Assembly (NCBI GenBank): GCA_020024105.1
Contig: JAHHUH010000011.1
Coordinates: 1-51,594 of the forward strand
Source: Phascolarctobacterium sp.
Lineage (GTDB): Bacteria > Bacillota > Negativicutes > Acidaminococcales > Acidaminococcaceae
Reading direction: 5' to 3'
Length of the DNA stretch: 51,594 nt
The first letter of the stretch is position 1. Each line of letters opens with the position of its first letter. The notes beneath the pieces are model-generated. The model ran no database searches. It was not told the origin of the DNA and saw nothing but the letters and a program-made list of their open reading frames with translations. Below, one piece after another: positions 32,166-41,775 of this stretch. The translations under genes and the position numbers were made by a program.

Positions 32166-32959
32166 TGATTTACTCCTTGTAATAGCTTAGGTGCTAAATT
32201 TTCATCCAGCTTTACGTAAGGTTTTTTATAAGTAAAGTCGATATACTTAGCCCCCAGCTGTTTATTTTTAATTTCATTATAGACCGTACAAAAAATCTGG
32301 GTTTTGGAGGTAACCTCAGCCAAATCTCCCAGTATGATATATAGTCCGTCTCTTAATTGTATGCGTACCTGTTGCTTATCCGTAATGGCAATCTCGGCGA
32401 ACTGGTCCACCGTCGCCGTACCGACATCTCTGAGAAAGGTCAACAGCCCCAGCAGCTTCGTATCCTCGATGGTATCACCAATATACATATCCCCACAGGC
32501 TATACCGACAAGCATGGGGGCATTATCACTGGGAATACCGTTGGTAACATTCATCACCAGTCCCTGATAATCCAGCATCACATAATTTTTATGGGCATTC
32601 TGCAAATAAAGCGCCGGCTTGCGCTCCACCAGCTTCAGCTTCAAAATTCCCGGCAGGACATATTCGGAGCTGACCTGCTGGAAACGCACATCATGCCGCA
32701 GGGCTTCTTCAATCCGCTCCCTGTCCAAAGTAAACAAATTGATAGGCTTCTTACCTTCACCCAGGGACAGCACCTCGTCCACGGTCAGCTTATTCGTACC
32801 TTCAATCTGGATGCTACCATAGGCAAAATATGGTTGATGGACTAAATGCCAGATGCCTATGGGTATGGAAATTATCAGCATGAAAGTCAACAGCTTTTTT
32901 ATCCGGTGCATCCGTCGAGCCCTGGCCTTCTTTTTTATCCTATCACTCATTGATGACAT
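32162..32959 (-). CDS. ftsQ: Cell division protein FtsQ/DivIB
   Basis: Bitopic divisome protein. 265 residues: a short basic cytoplasmic N-terminus (KKKARARRMHRIKK), one transmembrane helix (LLTFMLIISIPIGIWHLV), the POTRA domain (YGSIQIEGTNKLTVDEVLSLGEG) and the FtsQ/DivIB beta domain (LKLVERKPALYLQN, DGLYIILGDL). GGAGG lies before the ATG at 32959. It is followed directly by the DUF881 gene, without ftsA. Confidence 0.94.
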   Translation of the reverse strand: MSSMSDRIKKKARARRMHRIKKLLTFMLIISIPIGIWHLVHQPYFAYGSIQIEGTNKLTVDEVLSLGEGKKPINLFTLDRERIEEALRHDVRFQQVSSEYVLPGILKLKLVERKPALYLQNAHKNYVMLDYQGLVMNVTNGIPSDNAPMLVGIACGDMYIGDTIEDTKLLGLLTFLRDVGTATVDQFAEIAITDKQQVRIQLRDGLYIILGDLAEVTSKTQIFCTVYNEIKNKQLGAKYIDFTYKKPYVKLDENLAPKLLQGVNQ

Positions 32960-32994
32960 TAGCCCACCTCCATTTTACTACTTATTTTAAACTC

Positions 32995-33930
32995 TTAATG
33001 GGCACTATTTAAAATTCCCTCGCACAAATTGGGGAAGCTAATGCCCACAGCGGCGGCAGCCTTGGGTACCAGGCTGGTAGCAGTCATACCGGGAATGGTA
33101 TTAGCCTCCAGCACGTAGCCCTGGTCACCAGCCAGCATGATATCTACACGTGCTACACCGCTCAGGCCCAGCACCTTATAAACATTAATGGCCAGCTCCT
33201 GCACATGGGCAGTCTGAGCATCGGTCAAGGGTGCCGGTACCAGATAATCGGTGCAGCCCTTGGTATATTTGGAATGGAAGTCATAGGCACCGGAATGAGG
33301 TGCGATCATGATTACCGGCAGGGCCTGAGGTTGACCATCCACCTCCATCAGGGAAACAGTCAGCTCCTTGCCCTGGATATGCTCCTCTACCAAAACCTCG
33401 GAGGAATAGCTGAAACATTCCTCCAGGGCAGCTTCGATGGCGCTCTCTTCCTTGACGATTACTACGCCGATGCTGGAGCCCTGGGAAGCAGCCTTAATAA
33501 CTACGGGAATACCAAATTCCTTTTTAATCTGTTCTGCCACCTCTTTGAGGGGACCACAGTATTTTTTATTTAAGAGCAGGGCACAGGGAGTAGAAATTTG
33601 TGCAGATTGCAAAAATCTCTTGGTAGCAACCTTATCCATACCTACGGCACTAGCTAAAATACCGCTGCCGGTATAGGGAATAGCCGCAGCCTCCAGAATA
33701 CTCTGCAGGCGGCCGTCCTCACCATACATGCCATGAACTGCATTAAATACTACCTTAGCACCAACAGCCTGTAAATCAGCTAAAACAGTGGTGGGATGCA
33801 ACTCCAGCTCCTCCACATTATAACCCTTTTCACGCAGAGCGGCTGCAATAGCAGCACCGGTGACACGGGAAATTTCTGCCTCGGAGGAGGGACCACCTAC
33901 GAGGACTACAACCTTATCTTCTTTATTCAT
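32995..33930 (-). CDS. ddl: D-alanine--D-alanine ligase
   Basis: Makes D-Ala-D-Ala for the peptidoglycan stem. 311 residues of the ATP-grasp fold: VVLVGGPSSEAEISRVTG, VFNAVHGMYGEDGRLQSILE, PYTGSGILASAVGMDK, VKAASQGSSIGVVIV, VEEHIQGKELTVSL and the C-terminal YVLEANTIPGMTATSLVPKA carrying metal-binding Glu and Asn. It overlaps murC by 8 bp. Confidence 0.97.
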   Translation of the reverse strand: MNKEDKVVVLVGGPSSEAEISRVTGAAIAAALREKGYNVEELELHPTTVLADLQAVGAKVVFNAVHGMYGEDGRLQSILEAAAIPYTGSGILASAVGMDKVATKRFLQSAQISTPCALLLNKKYCGPLKEVAEQIKKEFGIPVVIKAASQGSSIGVVIVKEESAIEAALEECFSYSSEVLVEEHIQGKELTVSLMEVDGQPQALPVIMIAPHSGAYDFHSKYTKGCTDYLVPAPLTDAQTAHVQELAINVYKVLGLSGVARVDIMLAGDQGYVLEANTIPGMTATSLVPKAAAAVGISFPNLCEGILNSAH

Positions 33931-35308
33931 TAATATTTCTCTCCAATTCTCTTACTAATTCTTCGCCCACCTTATAGACATCACCGGCACCAATGGTCAT
34001 TACCAGATCACCCTCGACAGCCTGCTTTTGCAGATATTCCTCCGCCTTCTGCAGGCTGGGAATGTATTTCACCTCACAGCCCAGCTTCCGGCTGATACCG
34101 GCGGCCAGAGCCTCACTATTGATGCCCGGTATGGGTTCCTCGCTGGCAGCATAGATATCAGCTATTACCAGCTGGTCCACCCCATCAAAGCAGCTGCAGA
34201 ATTCATCAAAGAGCAGCTTGGTACGGGTATAACGATGGGGCTGGAATAAACAAAGCAGACGCTTCGGTCTGGTCTGCAGAGCAGCCCTGATGGTAACTGC
34301 AATTTCTGTCGGATGATGAGCATAATCGTCCACAATCCATACACCGCCTACACGGCCCTTGGTTTCAAAACGACGCTTAGCACCACCAAAGCGTGCCAAA
34401 GAGGCCAAAATAGAATCCATGGGCACACCCATTTCCAGGGCTGCAATAAAGGCACCCAGGGAATTCAGGACGTTATGACGACCGGGAACAATCAGATGCA
34501 CCTGGGTCAGCAGTGCACCATGATGATAGAGATCATAGGTGGTGCCATCAGTACTGTAGCAGATATTACGCGCTACGAAATCTGCGTTTTCCAGGCCATA
34601 GGTCAGGACCTGCTGCTTGGTCTCGGCAGCTAAACGGGCAACCTTAGGACTGTCCACGCAGAGGATGGCCTTACCACCACTCTTCAGATTATCTATGAAC
34701 TGGGCAAAGGCCCGATAGATATTTTCCTCGGAGCCATAATGGTCAAGATGGTCGTTTTCAATATTGGTAACAACTGCCAGCTGGGGCAGGAATTTTAAAA
34801 AGGAGCCATCACTTTCATCGGCTTCGGCTACTACATAAGCACCTGCGCCGTTACGGGCGTTACCACCCAGGCTGCTTACATCACCACCAATAATGACGGT
34901 GGGGTCCAGCTGACCCTCGGTAGCAATACAGGAAATCATAGCAGAGGTAGTAGTTTTACCATGAGCACCAGCTACAGCAACACCGCGGGCCTTATTCAGT
35001 ATAGCCGCTAAAATATCGCTGCGGTGGTATATCGGCAGGCCCAGACGCTTAGCCTCTACCAGCTCCGGATTATTCGGATGGATGGCAGTGGAAATAACAA
35101 CAGCCTGAGCATCAGCATCACTTACCTGACTAGCCGCATGGCCCATGAAAATCATAGCGCCTTCATTGGCTAAACGAGCAGAAACGTTACCGGAATTTAA
35201 ATCGGAACCGCTGACATTATAGTTTCTTTTTATTAAAACATAGGCGATGGCGCTCATGCCGGCACCACCAATGCCTATAAAGTGAAAGTTACGTAAATTT
35301 TCTAACAC
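33923..35308 (-). CDS. murC: UDP-N-acetylmuramate--L-alanine ligase
   Basis: Adds L-Ala to UDP-MurNAc. 461 residues: FIGIGGAGMSAIAYVLIKRN (nucleotide-binding N-domain), the ATP loop GAHGKTTTSAMISC, VVTNIENDHLDHYGS, the hinge PGRHNVLNSLGA, and DDYAHHPTEI. The length is normal and there is no fused MurB or Ddl. MurB, which often follows, is absent between murC and ddl. Confidence 0.97.
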   Translation of the reverse strand: MLENLRNFHFIGIGGAGMSAIAYVLIKRNYNVSGSDLNSGNVSARLANEGAMIFMGHAASQVSDADAQAVVISTAIHPNNPELVEAKRLGLPIYHRSDILAAILNKARGVAVAGAHGKTTTSAMISCIATEGQLDPTVIIGGDVSSLGGNARNGAGAYVVAEADESDGSFLKFLPQLAVVTNIENDHLDHYGSEENIYRAFAQFIDNLKSGGKAILCVDSPKVARLAAETKQQVLTYGLENADFVARNICYSTDGTTYDLYHHGALLTQVHLIVPGRHNVLNSLGAFIAALEMGVPMDSILASLARFGGAKRRFETKGRVGGVWIVDDYAHHPTEIAVTIRAALQTRPKRLLCLFQPHRYTRTKLLFDEFCSCFDGVDQLVIADIYAASEEPIPGINSEALAAGISRKLGCEVKYIPSLQKAEEYLQKQAVEGDLVMTIGAGDVYKVGEELVRELERNINE

Positions 35309-35322
35309 AGGAATACCTCCCC

Positions 35323-36435
35323 TTATTTCTTAAGCAGCGCTAAGGCCTGCCGGGCAATATTTTCTGCAGCCCGGGGCTGTCCCAGCTTGGCTGCCGCCTG
35401 CTGCATCTGCTGCAGCTCCTCCGGATGGATTAACAGATATTCAACAATTTCTAAAATTCCCTTACCTGTTAAAGCCTTGTCCAAAATGACCTTGGCTGCA
35501 CCCTCCTCGGCAATAGCCCGGGCATTAAACTCCTGATGGTTCGCCGTAGCGTAGGGATAGGGCACCAGAACCGCCGGTACACCTTTAGCCGTCAATTCGG
35601 CCAGACCGATGGCACCAGCACGGAAAATAGCTAAATCTGCCGCAGCAAGTGCTACGGGCATATTATGCAGATAGGGTCTGATCTGGATATTGTCGGCTAC
35701 GCCGCCCCCCTGCTCCAGCTCCTGCAGGTGACCCTCATAGTTAATATCACCGGTAGCATGTAAAATCTGTACATCGTCCCTACCGGACAGAGCCAGCTCC
35801 ACCTCGACCATAGCCTTATTAATGCTACGGGCACCACGACTGCCACCGGAAACCAGAATGGTCTTCTTCTTCGTGTCCAGCCCCAGCTCCTCCATGGCTT
35901 CCTGCTTCTCGTGGCGCAGGATTTCCGTACGGATGGGATTACCCGTATATACCTTCTGGGCATGGCCCTTAAAATACTTGCCTGCCTCCTGGTAGCCTAA
36001 GAAAATCTTCTCTACCCAATGGGAAAGGATTTTATTAGTAACACCGGGCATAGCGTTCTGCTCCTGAATACAGCAGGGAATCTTATGTAGGGCCGCCAAA
36101 AGCACAATGGGACCACAAACATAACCGCCGGTACCAATAACCAGATCCGGCTGGATTTCCTTAATCAGCTGATTGGCCTGGGACAGACCAGAAAAGAGCT
36201 TTTTAATGCTCCGCAGGGTATCCAGGCTCAAGCTGCGCTTAAAGCCGGCTACCTCGATAAATTTCAGCGGATAGCCATAACGAGGAATAATATCCTTTTC
36301 CAGGCCCTCCCTGGTACCAACGAAGAAAATCTCCGCCTGAGGTTCTATTTGTTTTATCTGATCTGCAATGGTCAGGGCCGGATAGATATGGCCACCGGTA
36401 CCACCGCCAGAAAGGATAATCTTCACTTCTTTCAC
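35323..36435 (-). CDS. murG: UDP-GlcNAc--lipid I N-acetylglucosaminyltransferase (MurG)
   Basis: Converts lipid I to lipid II at the inner face of the membrane. 370 residues, GT-B fold: ILSGGGTGGHIYPALTIAD (glycine-rich loop), DLVIGTGGYVCGPIVLLAAL, EQNAMPGVTNKILS, VSGGSRGARSIN and RAGAIGLAELTAKGVPAVLVPYP (sugar nucleotide-binding). It is 14 bp upstream of murC and 3 bp downstream of murD; ftsW, which commonly sits between murD and murG, is missing. Confidence 0.97.
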   Translation of the reverse strand: MKEVKIILSGGGTGGHIYPALTIADQIKQIEPQAEIFFVGTREGLEKDIIPRYGYPLKFIEVAGFKRSLSLDTLRSIKKLFSGLSQANQLIKEIQPDLVIGTGGYVCGPIVLLAALHKIPCCIQEQNAMPGVTNKILSHWVEKIFLGYQEAGKYFKGHAQKVYTGNPIRTEILRHEKQEAMEELGLDTKKKTILVSGGSRGARSINKAMVEVELALSGRDDVQILHATGDINYEGHLQELEQGGGVADNIQIRPYLHNMPVALAAADLAIFRAGAIGLAELTAKGVPAVLVPYPYATANHQEFNARAIAEEGAAKVILDKALTGKGILEIVEYLLIHPEELQQMQQAAAKLGQPRAAENIARQALALLKK

Positions 36436-36438
36436 TCC

Positions 36439-37800
36439 TTAAGCACGGGATTCCAGCTGATGGACCAGCTCCTTAAAGCGATGTCCACGAGCCGGGTAGT
36501 TCTTAAACATATCAAAGGAAGAGCAGGCTGGAGACAGAAGCACCACCTGGGGCTCCTTAGCCAGCTCATAGGCCAGCTCCACTGCTTCCTCAAAGGAATC
36601 TACTACTTTAATCTGCTCCACACCGGCAGCTACTGCCGCCTGATAGAAACGTTCCTTGGCTGCGCCCAGCAGAATGAGCACATCCGCCTTCTCCTTGACC
36701 ACGGCCATCATGGTTTCCAGCTCCGTCAGCTTGTCACAGCCTCCGGCCAGCAGAATGACATGACCGTCCTTAAAGGCCTGCAGAGCTTTGACCGCTGCGT
36801 CCGTATTGGTTGCCTTGGAATCATTATAATAGGGCACGCCCTTGATGGTGGCTACATATTCCAGGCGATGCTCCACGGCTTTAAAATTGCGCAGTACCTG
36901 GGCCATATCCGCCAAAGACACACCGGCAAAGAAGCCACAGCCAATAGCAGCCAGTACGTTCTCCTCATTATGACCACCAAAGATATGGACCTCGTCCACA
37001 GCACAGATACCTGCCTCCAGCTCACCCCATTTCAGGGTAAACACGCCGTCGCGGATAAAAACACCCTGCTCCAATTCCGTAGTGCGGCTGAAATAGCACA
37101 CCCTACTCTGGCATTCCCTGCCCCATGCCCTTACCAGAGGGTCATCATAATTTAAGACAGCCACCTGCTGCCCGGTCTGTTGGGTCAGAATGCGTTTTTT
37201 GGCGCCGTAATAATTATCCAAAGTGCGGTGACGATCTAAATGGTCCGGCGTTAAATTCAATACTGCCGCTACATCCGGTGCAAAGCTTTGCACTTTTTCC
37301 AACTGAAAACTGGAAAGCTCTGCAGCAAACCAGCTCTGCTCGTCCAACTGAGCTACCTCCTTGGACATAGCCAGACCAATATTGCCGCCCACACCGGTTT
37401 TTACCGGCAGGCAGTCCAGCATCTGCCCTACCAGGGTGGTCGTAGTGGTCTTGCCGTTGGTACCGGTAATACCCACTAAATGCCCCTTATACAGACGGTA
37501 GGCCAGTTCTATTTCACTAATAACCTCCAGGCCCTGCTCCTCTGCCAGCAGCACGTTGGCATTATCCGCCCACACACCGGGAGAAAGTACTACCTGCTGT
37601 GCCAGCGGCAGCAGCTGGGCAAAATTGCCGCATACTACCCTACCACCAGCCTGCTGAAGCAGCTCTGCTAGAGCAGGCTCCACCTGGCAGTCAGAATCAT
37701 TATACAAAAACACCTGTTGACCGGCCTTGGCCAACACCTCGGCAGCGCCACGGCCACTAATGCCGGCGCCATATACAATAACGGCATTAGAATCCGTCAT
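36439..37800 (-). CDS. murD: UDP-N-acetylmuramoyl-L-alanine--D-glutamate ligase
   Basis: Adds D-Glu to the muropeptide precursor. 453 residues: VIVYGAGISGRGAAEVLAKAG, the ATP loop GITGTNGKTTTTTLVGQML, AELSSFQLEKV, LNLTPDHLDRH, FGGHNEENVLAAIG and VPYYNDSKATNTDA. The ATG at 37800 with GGGGG 7 bp upstream is preferred over an extension to 37833. It is 29 bp downstream of mraY and 3 bp from murG. Confidence 0.97.
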   Translation of the reverse strand: MTDSNAVIVYGAGISGRGAAEVLAKAGQQVFLYNDSDCQVEPALAELLQQAGGRVVCGNFAQLLPLAQQVVLSPGVWADNANVLLAEEQGLEVISEIELAYRLYKGHLVGITGTNGKTTTTTLVGQMLDCLPVKTGVGGNIGLAMSKEVAQLDEQSWFAAELSSFQLEKVQSFAPDVAAVLNLTPDHLDRHRTLDNYYGAKKRILTQQTGQQVAVLNYDDPLVRAWGRECQSRVCYFSRTTELEQGVFIRDGVFTLKWGELEAGICAVDEVHIFGGHNEENVLAAIGCGFFAGVSLADMAQVLRNFKAVEHRLEYVATIKGVPYYNDSKATNTDAAVKALQAFKDGHVILLAGGCDKLTELETMMAVVKEKADVLILLGAAKERFYQAAVAAGVEQIKVVDSFEEAVELAYELAKEPQVVLLSPACSSFDMFKNYPARGHRFKELVHQLESRA

Positions 37801-37829
37801 GCTAAAGCCCCCTAAATACAATCTATTTA

Positions 37830-38810
37830 TCAAAAATTATTTGCCAAATTAGCTGTTACCATATACACATATAAGGCTACGGAAAGCACCGCCAAAACCA
37901 CACTGATAGTGGTAAAGGCTGCAACAACCTTGGTTTCGCGCCAGCCGCCCAGCTCAAAATGATGATGCAGCGGGCTCATCCGGAAAATACGCTTACCATG
38001 GGTCAGCTTAAAGTAAGTTACCTGGATAATAACGGAGGCAGCCTCTGCTACATACACACCACCTAAAAGGATGAGCAGCAGCTCCGTCTTCGTCAAAAGT
38101 GCCAGGGCCGCAATACCACCACCTAAAGCCAGAGAACCAGTATCTCCCATAAAGACCTTGGCCGGATAACGGTTAAACAGCAGAAAGCCCAGGCAGGCAC
38201 CTGTCAGGGCATAGGCAAAGCCGCTCAGGCCATTATTACCCATGGCAATAATGGCAAAGGCCATGGTAACGGGCAGAGAAACAAAGGAAACCAGGCCGTC
38301 CAGGCCATCAGTCAGATTAACAGCATTGGTAGTACCCACCAGCAGCAGGAAAGCCAGTACATAATAGCCCCAGCCTAAATCAAGCCAGATATTGACCGCC
38401 GGTACCCAGACCTGGGTGCTGGCACCATGGGACTCTGCATAATAAACAAAGGCTCCAGCCAGGACAAACTGCATAAAGAACTTCTGTTTAGCCGTCAGGC
38501 CCAAATTCCGTTTCATTACCACCTTAATATAGTCATCAATAAAGCCGATAACACCATGGCCTAAGAGCAGGACCAGGGCAATTATCACCTGAGGTGTCCA
38601 TTCCCCCCCCAGGGCCAAAGCCACGATAACGGCTACAATCATCATAATACCACCCATGGTCGGGGTACCGCTCTTCTTCTGATGACGGGCCGGACCACAG
38701 CCGCGAATACTTTGACCAAATTTAATCCGATGCAGGAAAGGAATCAAAAAAGGTCCCATAACAGCGCAGACAGCAAAGGCTGTCGCTAAAATCAAGATTT
38801 CTGAACTCAT
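37830..38810 (-). CDS. mraY: Phospho-N-acetylmuramoyl-pentapeptide transferase
   Basis: Integral membrane enzyme that forms lipid I. 326 residues, about ten transmembrane helices: HQKKSGTPTMGGIMMIVAV, GFIDDYIKVVMKRNLGLTAKQK (catalytic Asp-Asp), NAVNLTDGLDGLVSF, MGDTGSLALGGGIAAL and the loop MSPLHHHFELGGW with the HHH motif. The ATG at 38810 is preferred over a GTG at 38822 that overlaps the ribosome site. Confidence 0.97.
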   Translation of the reverse strand: MSSEILILATAFAVCAVMGPFLIPFLHRIKFGQSIRGCGPARHQKKSGTPTMGGIMMIVAVIVALALGGEWTPQVIIALVLLLGHGVIGFIDDYIKVVMKRNLGLTAKQKFFMQFVLAGAFVYYAESHGASTQVWVPAVNIWLDLGWGYYVLAFLLLVGTTNAVNLTDGLDGLVSFVSLPVTMAFAIIAMGNNGLSGFAYALTGACLGFLLFNRYPAKVFMGDTGSLALGGGIAALALLTKTELLLILLGGVYVAEAASVIIQVTYFKLTHGKRIFRMSPLHHHFELGGWRETKVVAAFTTISVVLAVLSVALYVYMVTANLANNF

Positions 38811-38830
38811 GCTTGTGTACACCTCAAATT

Positions 38831-40201
38831 TTATTTAAACATTTCCAGCATTTTATCAACCTGCATGGAATGGGAACCTTTTAACAGGATAATATCTCCC
38901 GGTTCCACCATGGCGCGCAGCTTTGCAGCCGCCTCCAGACGATCAGCAAAATGCTGGGTCTGAGTGAGACCGTCAGCCTCCTGGATGGCCGCACTAATCT
39001 GGGCAGCCTCCTCACCATAAGTCAGTACGTAATCCACCTTATTTTCTACAGCCCAGCGACCGACACGGCGATGAGCATCCTGGGAAATAGCACCCAGCTC
39101 CAGCATATCAGCCAAAACGGCAATGGTGCGTCCCTTACCCTGGGCCCGCTTAGCCTCGTGCATGGTCTTCAGCGCCGCCTCCATGGAAGCGGGGCTGGCA
39201 TTATAAGCATCATTAATAAAGGTCAGGGTGCCGGTATAGACAATCTCCTGACGACTACCGGTCAGACGGGCAGTAGCTAAAGCCTTGGCACTATCCTCCA
39301 GGGGTACGCCATAAACGGCAGCACCAGCCATGGCAGCCAGGGCATTATACACATTATGCTCGCCAATCAGTTGTAAGCGGACCTGTACCTGCTGACCACT
39401 GGCCTTTTCCGTACAGGTAAAAATAGTATCCAGACCTACGGTACGCAGGTCGGTACCACGGTAGTCGCACTCCTCACCCAGACCAAAGGTAACTACCTGT
39501 GCCTGAGTATGCCGAGCGGCATCCATCACATATTTATTATCGCCATTCAGGATGGCAAATCCCTCCCTGGATAAATTAACTACAATCTCACCCTTGGCTC
39601 TACCAATATTTTCCATACTGCCCAATAATTCCATATGGGTTTCACCCACATTAGTAATCAGACCGCTATCCGGCTCGGCAATAGCGCAGAGCTCGGCAAT
39701 CTGGCCCAGACCACGCATACCCATTTCCACCACGGCCATTTCCGTATCCGGCTGGATTTCCAGCAGGGTCTTGGGCAGGCCGATTTCATTATTAAAGTTG
39801 CCCTGGGTTTTAACCACCTTGTACTTAGCACCTAGGCAGGCAGCCAATAAATCCTTAGTAGATGTTTTACCATTGGAGCCGGTAATCGCCAGCACCTTCA
39901 AATTAGTGTATTGACGACGGTAGGCCCTGGCAATCTGCTGGAAGCCCTTCAGCGTATCTGCAACCTTGAGCACGGCAATGCCCTGGGGCAGTTCCACGTC
40001 CTTGGACACCAGGACACCTGCGGCGCCTAGCTCCACTGCCCTAGCGCAGTAATTATGGCCGTCAAAATTAGCCCCTGCTAAGGCTACAAAAAGCTGACCC
40101 GGCTGCACATTACGAGAATCCGTAGTAATACCGGTAAATTCCACTACCCCACCCTGGTACTGGGCCTGGGTGGCAGCGACAACTAAATCTGTGTTCAACA
40201 T
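38831..40201 (-). CDS. murF: UDP-MurNAc-tripeptide--D-alanyl-D-alanine ligase
   Basis: Adds the D-Ala-D-Ala dipeptide. 456 residues: TGITTDSRNVQPGQLFVALAG, the ATP loop AITGSNGKTSTKDLLAACLG, EMGMRGLGQIAEL, ITNVGETHMELLGS and FINDAYNASPASMEAAL. Its start codon shares one base with the murE stop (TAATG), so the two ligases are translationally coupled. Confidence 0.97.
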   Translation of the reverse strand: MLNTDLVVAATQAQYQGGVVEFTGITTDSRNVQPGQLFVALAGANFDGHNYCARAVELGAAGVLVSKDVELPQGIAVLKVADTLKGFQQIARAYRRQYTNLKVLAITGSNGKTSTKDLLAACLGAKYKVVKTQGNFNNEIGLPKTLLEIQPDTEMAVVEMGMRGLGQIAELCAIAEPDSGLITNVGETHMELLGSMENIGRAKGEIVVNLSREGFAILNGDNKYVMDAARHTQAQVVTFGLGEECDYRGTDLRTVGLDTIFTCTEKASGQQVQVRLQLIGEHNVYNALAAMAGAAVYGVPLEDSAKALATARLTGSRQEIVYTGTLTFINDAYNASPASMEAALKTMHEAKRAQGKGRTIAVLADMLELGAISQDAHRRVGRWAVENKVDYVLTYGEEAAQISAAIQEADGLTQTQHFADRLEAAAKLRAMVEPGDIILLKGSHSMQVDKMLEMFK

Positions 40202-41682
40202 TATTTTTCACTCCAATATTCTAAGACAACTTCTCTATCATCAAAGTGGATGGTATGGTCTTTTAAAATTTGATAATTTTCGTGGCCCTTACCTGCCAAC
40301 AGCACTACGTCCTCGGGCTGAGCGTGTGCCAGAACAAATTCAATAGCCTCACGACGATCACTAAGGCGGTGTACGCCCTTACCTGCAGGAATCTGCTGGA
40401 AGCCGTTAAAAATTTCATCGATAATCAGCTCCGGGTCCTCTGTACGGGGATTATCAGAGGTTACTACTACCTGATTGGCCAAGGCCAGGGCGATACCTGC
40501 CATAATGGGACGCTTTTTATTATCACGGTCACCACCACAGCCGAAGACCACCCACAGCTTACCCTTGGTAATGCTGCGCGCAGTACGCAGAACATTCTCC
40601 AGTCCGTCAGGGGTATGGGCATAATCTACAATCACAGTATAGGGCTGGCCTGCCTCCACCAGCTGGAAGCGTCCGGGTACACCGTCAAAGCCGTCCAATA
40701 CCTGGCAGATAGTTGCTGCCGGAATATTTTCGGCCAGCATTGCTGCCACTGCGGCCATAACATTATATACGTTAAATTCCCCGGTAATTTTCAGCTCCAG
40801 GTCCATCTGACCTGCCGGAGTATGCAGGCTCAGCTGCATATGCTTAGCCTCCACCTTAAAATGCAGGGGATAAATATCATTGGTAGCAGCCTTGCCATAG
40901 GTCAGGCAGGGTACCTTGGTACGCGCCATAATGATGGCAGAGCTGGGATCATCCATATTAAAAACAGCATGCTTATTCGGCTTCCTGCCGTCAGCCAGGC
41001 CTTCGAACAGCAGGCTCTTGGCATCACGATAATTTTCCAGGGTCTTATGAAAATCCAAATGGTCCTGGGTAATATTGGTCAGCACGGCACAGTCATACTC
41101 ACAGCCTGCTACACGCTGCAGGGCCAAAGCATGGGAGGAAACCTCCATAACTGCATACTGACAGCCCGCCTGGACCATCTTATATAGATATTTCTGTAAG
41201 TCTACTACATCAGGAGTAGTATTGTGGGAAACAGTCACCTCATTCTCAACCATGATGTTGATAGTACCGATCAGACCCACCTTATAACCAGCCTGACGTA
41301 GGATCAGGCGCATAATATTGGTGGTAGTGGTCTTACCATTGGTACCAGTAACACCCAGCATCCGCAGCTGTCTGCCCGGATAATCAAAAAAATAGGGTGT
41401 AACGACCTCCATGGCTGCACGGGTATCCGCTACCTTAATCAGAGTCAGTCCGACAGGAACCTGGTCCGGGACTTCCTCCACCAGAGCAGCTACAGCACCC
41501 TTGGCTGCTGCCATCGGTAAAAATTTATGTCCGTCCACAGTAGCACCACGCAGGCAGATAAAAAGGCTGCCCTGCTCCACTACGCGAGAATCAGCAGTGA
41601 TATCCGTAATCAATTTATCAACAGCTCCAAGCACCTGGGCCTGGGGCAAAAGTGCCAGTAAGCCAGCTAAAGTTTTTTCCAT
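40201..41682 (-). CDS. murE: UDP-MurNAc-tripeptide synthetase MurE (meso-DAP type)
   Basis: Adds the third amino acid of the stem peptide. 493 residues: DITADSRVVEQGSLFICLRG, the ATP loop GVTGTNGKTTTTNIMRL, SHNTTPD, EVSSHALALQRV, TNITQDHLDFH, VIVDYAHTPDGLENVL, CGGDRDNKKRP and TSDNPRTEDP. The DNPR motif is the known determinant for meso-diaminopimelate rather than lysine, so a DAP-type wall is predicted. A 93-bp gap with a hairpin separates it from ftsL, where a division PBP gene would usually stand. Confidence 0.97.
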   Translation of the reverse strand: MEKTLAGLLALLPQAQVLGAVDKLITDITADSRVVEQGSLFICLRGATVDGHKFLPMAAAKGAVAALVEEVPDQVPVGLTLIKVADTRAAMEVVTPYFFDYPGRQLRMLGVTGTNGKTTTTNIMRLILRQAGYKVGLIGTINIMVENEVTVSHNTTPDVVDLQKYLYKMVQAGCQYAVMEVSSHALALQRVAGCEYDCAVLTNITQDHLDFHKTLENYRDAKSLLFEGLADGRKPNKHAVFNMDDPSSAIIMARTKVPCLTYGKAATNDIYPLHFKVEAKHMQLSLHTPAGQMDLELKITGEFNVYNVMAAVAAMLAENIPAATICQVLDGFDGVPGRFQLVEAGQPYTVIVDYAHTPDGLENVLRTARSITKGKLWVVFGCGGDRDNKKRPIMAGIALALANQVVVTSDNPRTEDPELIIDEIFNGFQQIPAGKGVHRLSDRREAIEFVLAHAQPEDVVLLAGKGHENYQILKDHTIHFDDREVVLEYWSEK

Positions 41683-41702
41683 TGATTTACCTCCAAAAGT
41701 GA

Positions 41703-41727
41703 AAGAGCAGCCAAAAGGCTGCCTCTT
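41703..41727 (-). terminator. Hairpin between ftsL and murE
   Basis: Minus strand AAGAGGCAGCC, TTTT loop, GGCTGCTCTT, one bulged base (41703-41727), followed by TCACTTTTGG. The T-run is poor, so it may attenuate rather than end the mraZ-rsmH-ftsL message before murE. Confidence 0.45.
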
Positions 41728-41775
41728 ACAAATACTACCTACACTATATCACAAAATTTGCTAAATTTCTACGCT

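Noticed and set aside
36349..37155. 268-codon plus-strand reading frame opposite murG and murD
   Set aside because: It spans the junction of two well-supported minus-strand genes and has no motif of its own.
40270..41187. 305-codon plus-strand reading frame opposite murE
   Set aside because: Shadow of a clear murE; composition rich in His, Cys and Gln, with no recognisable family or start signal.
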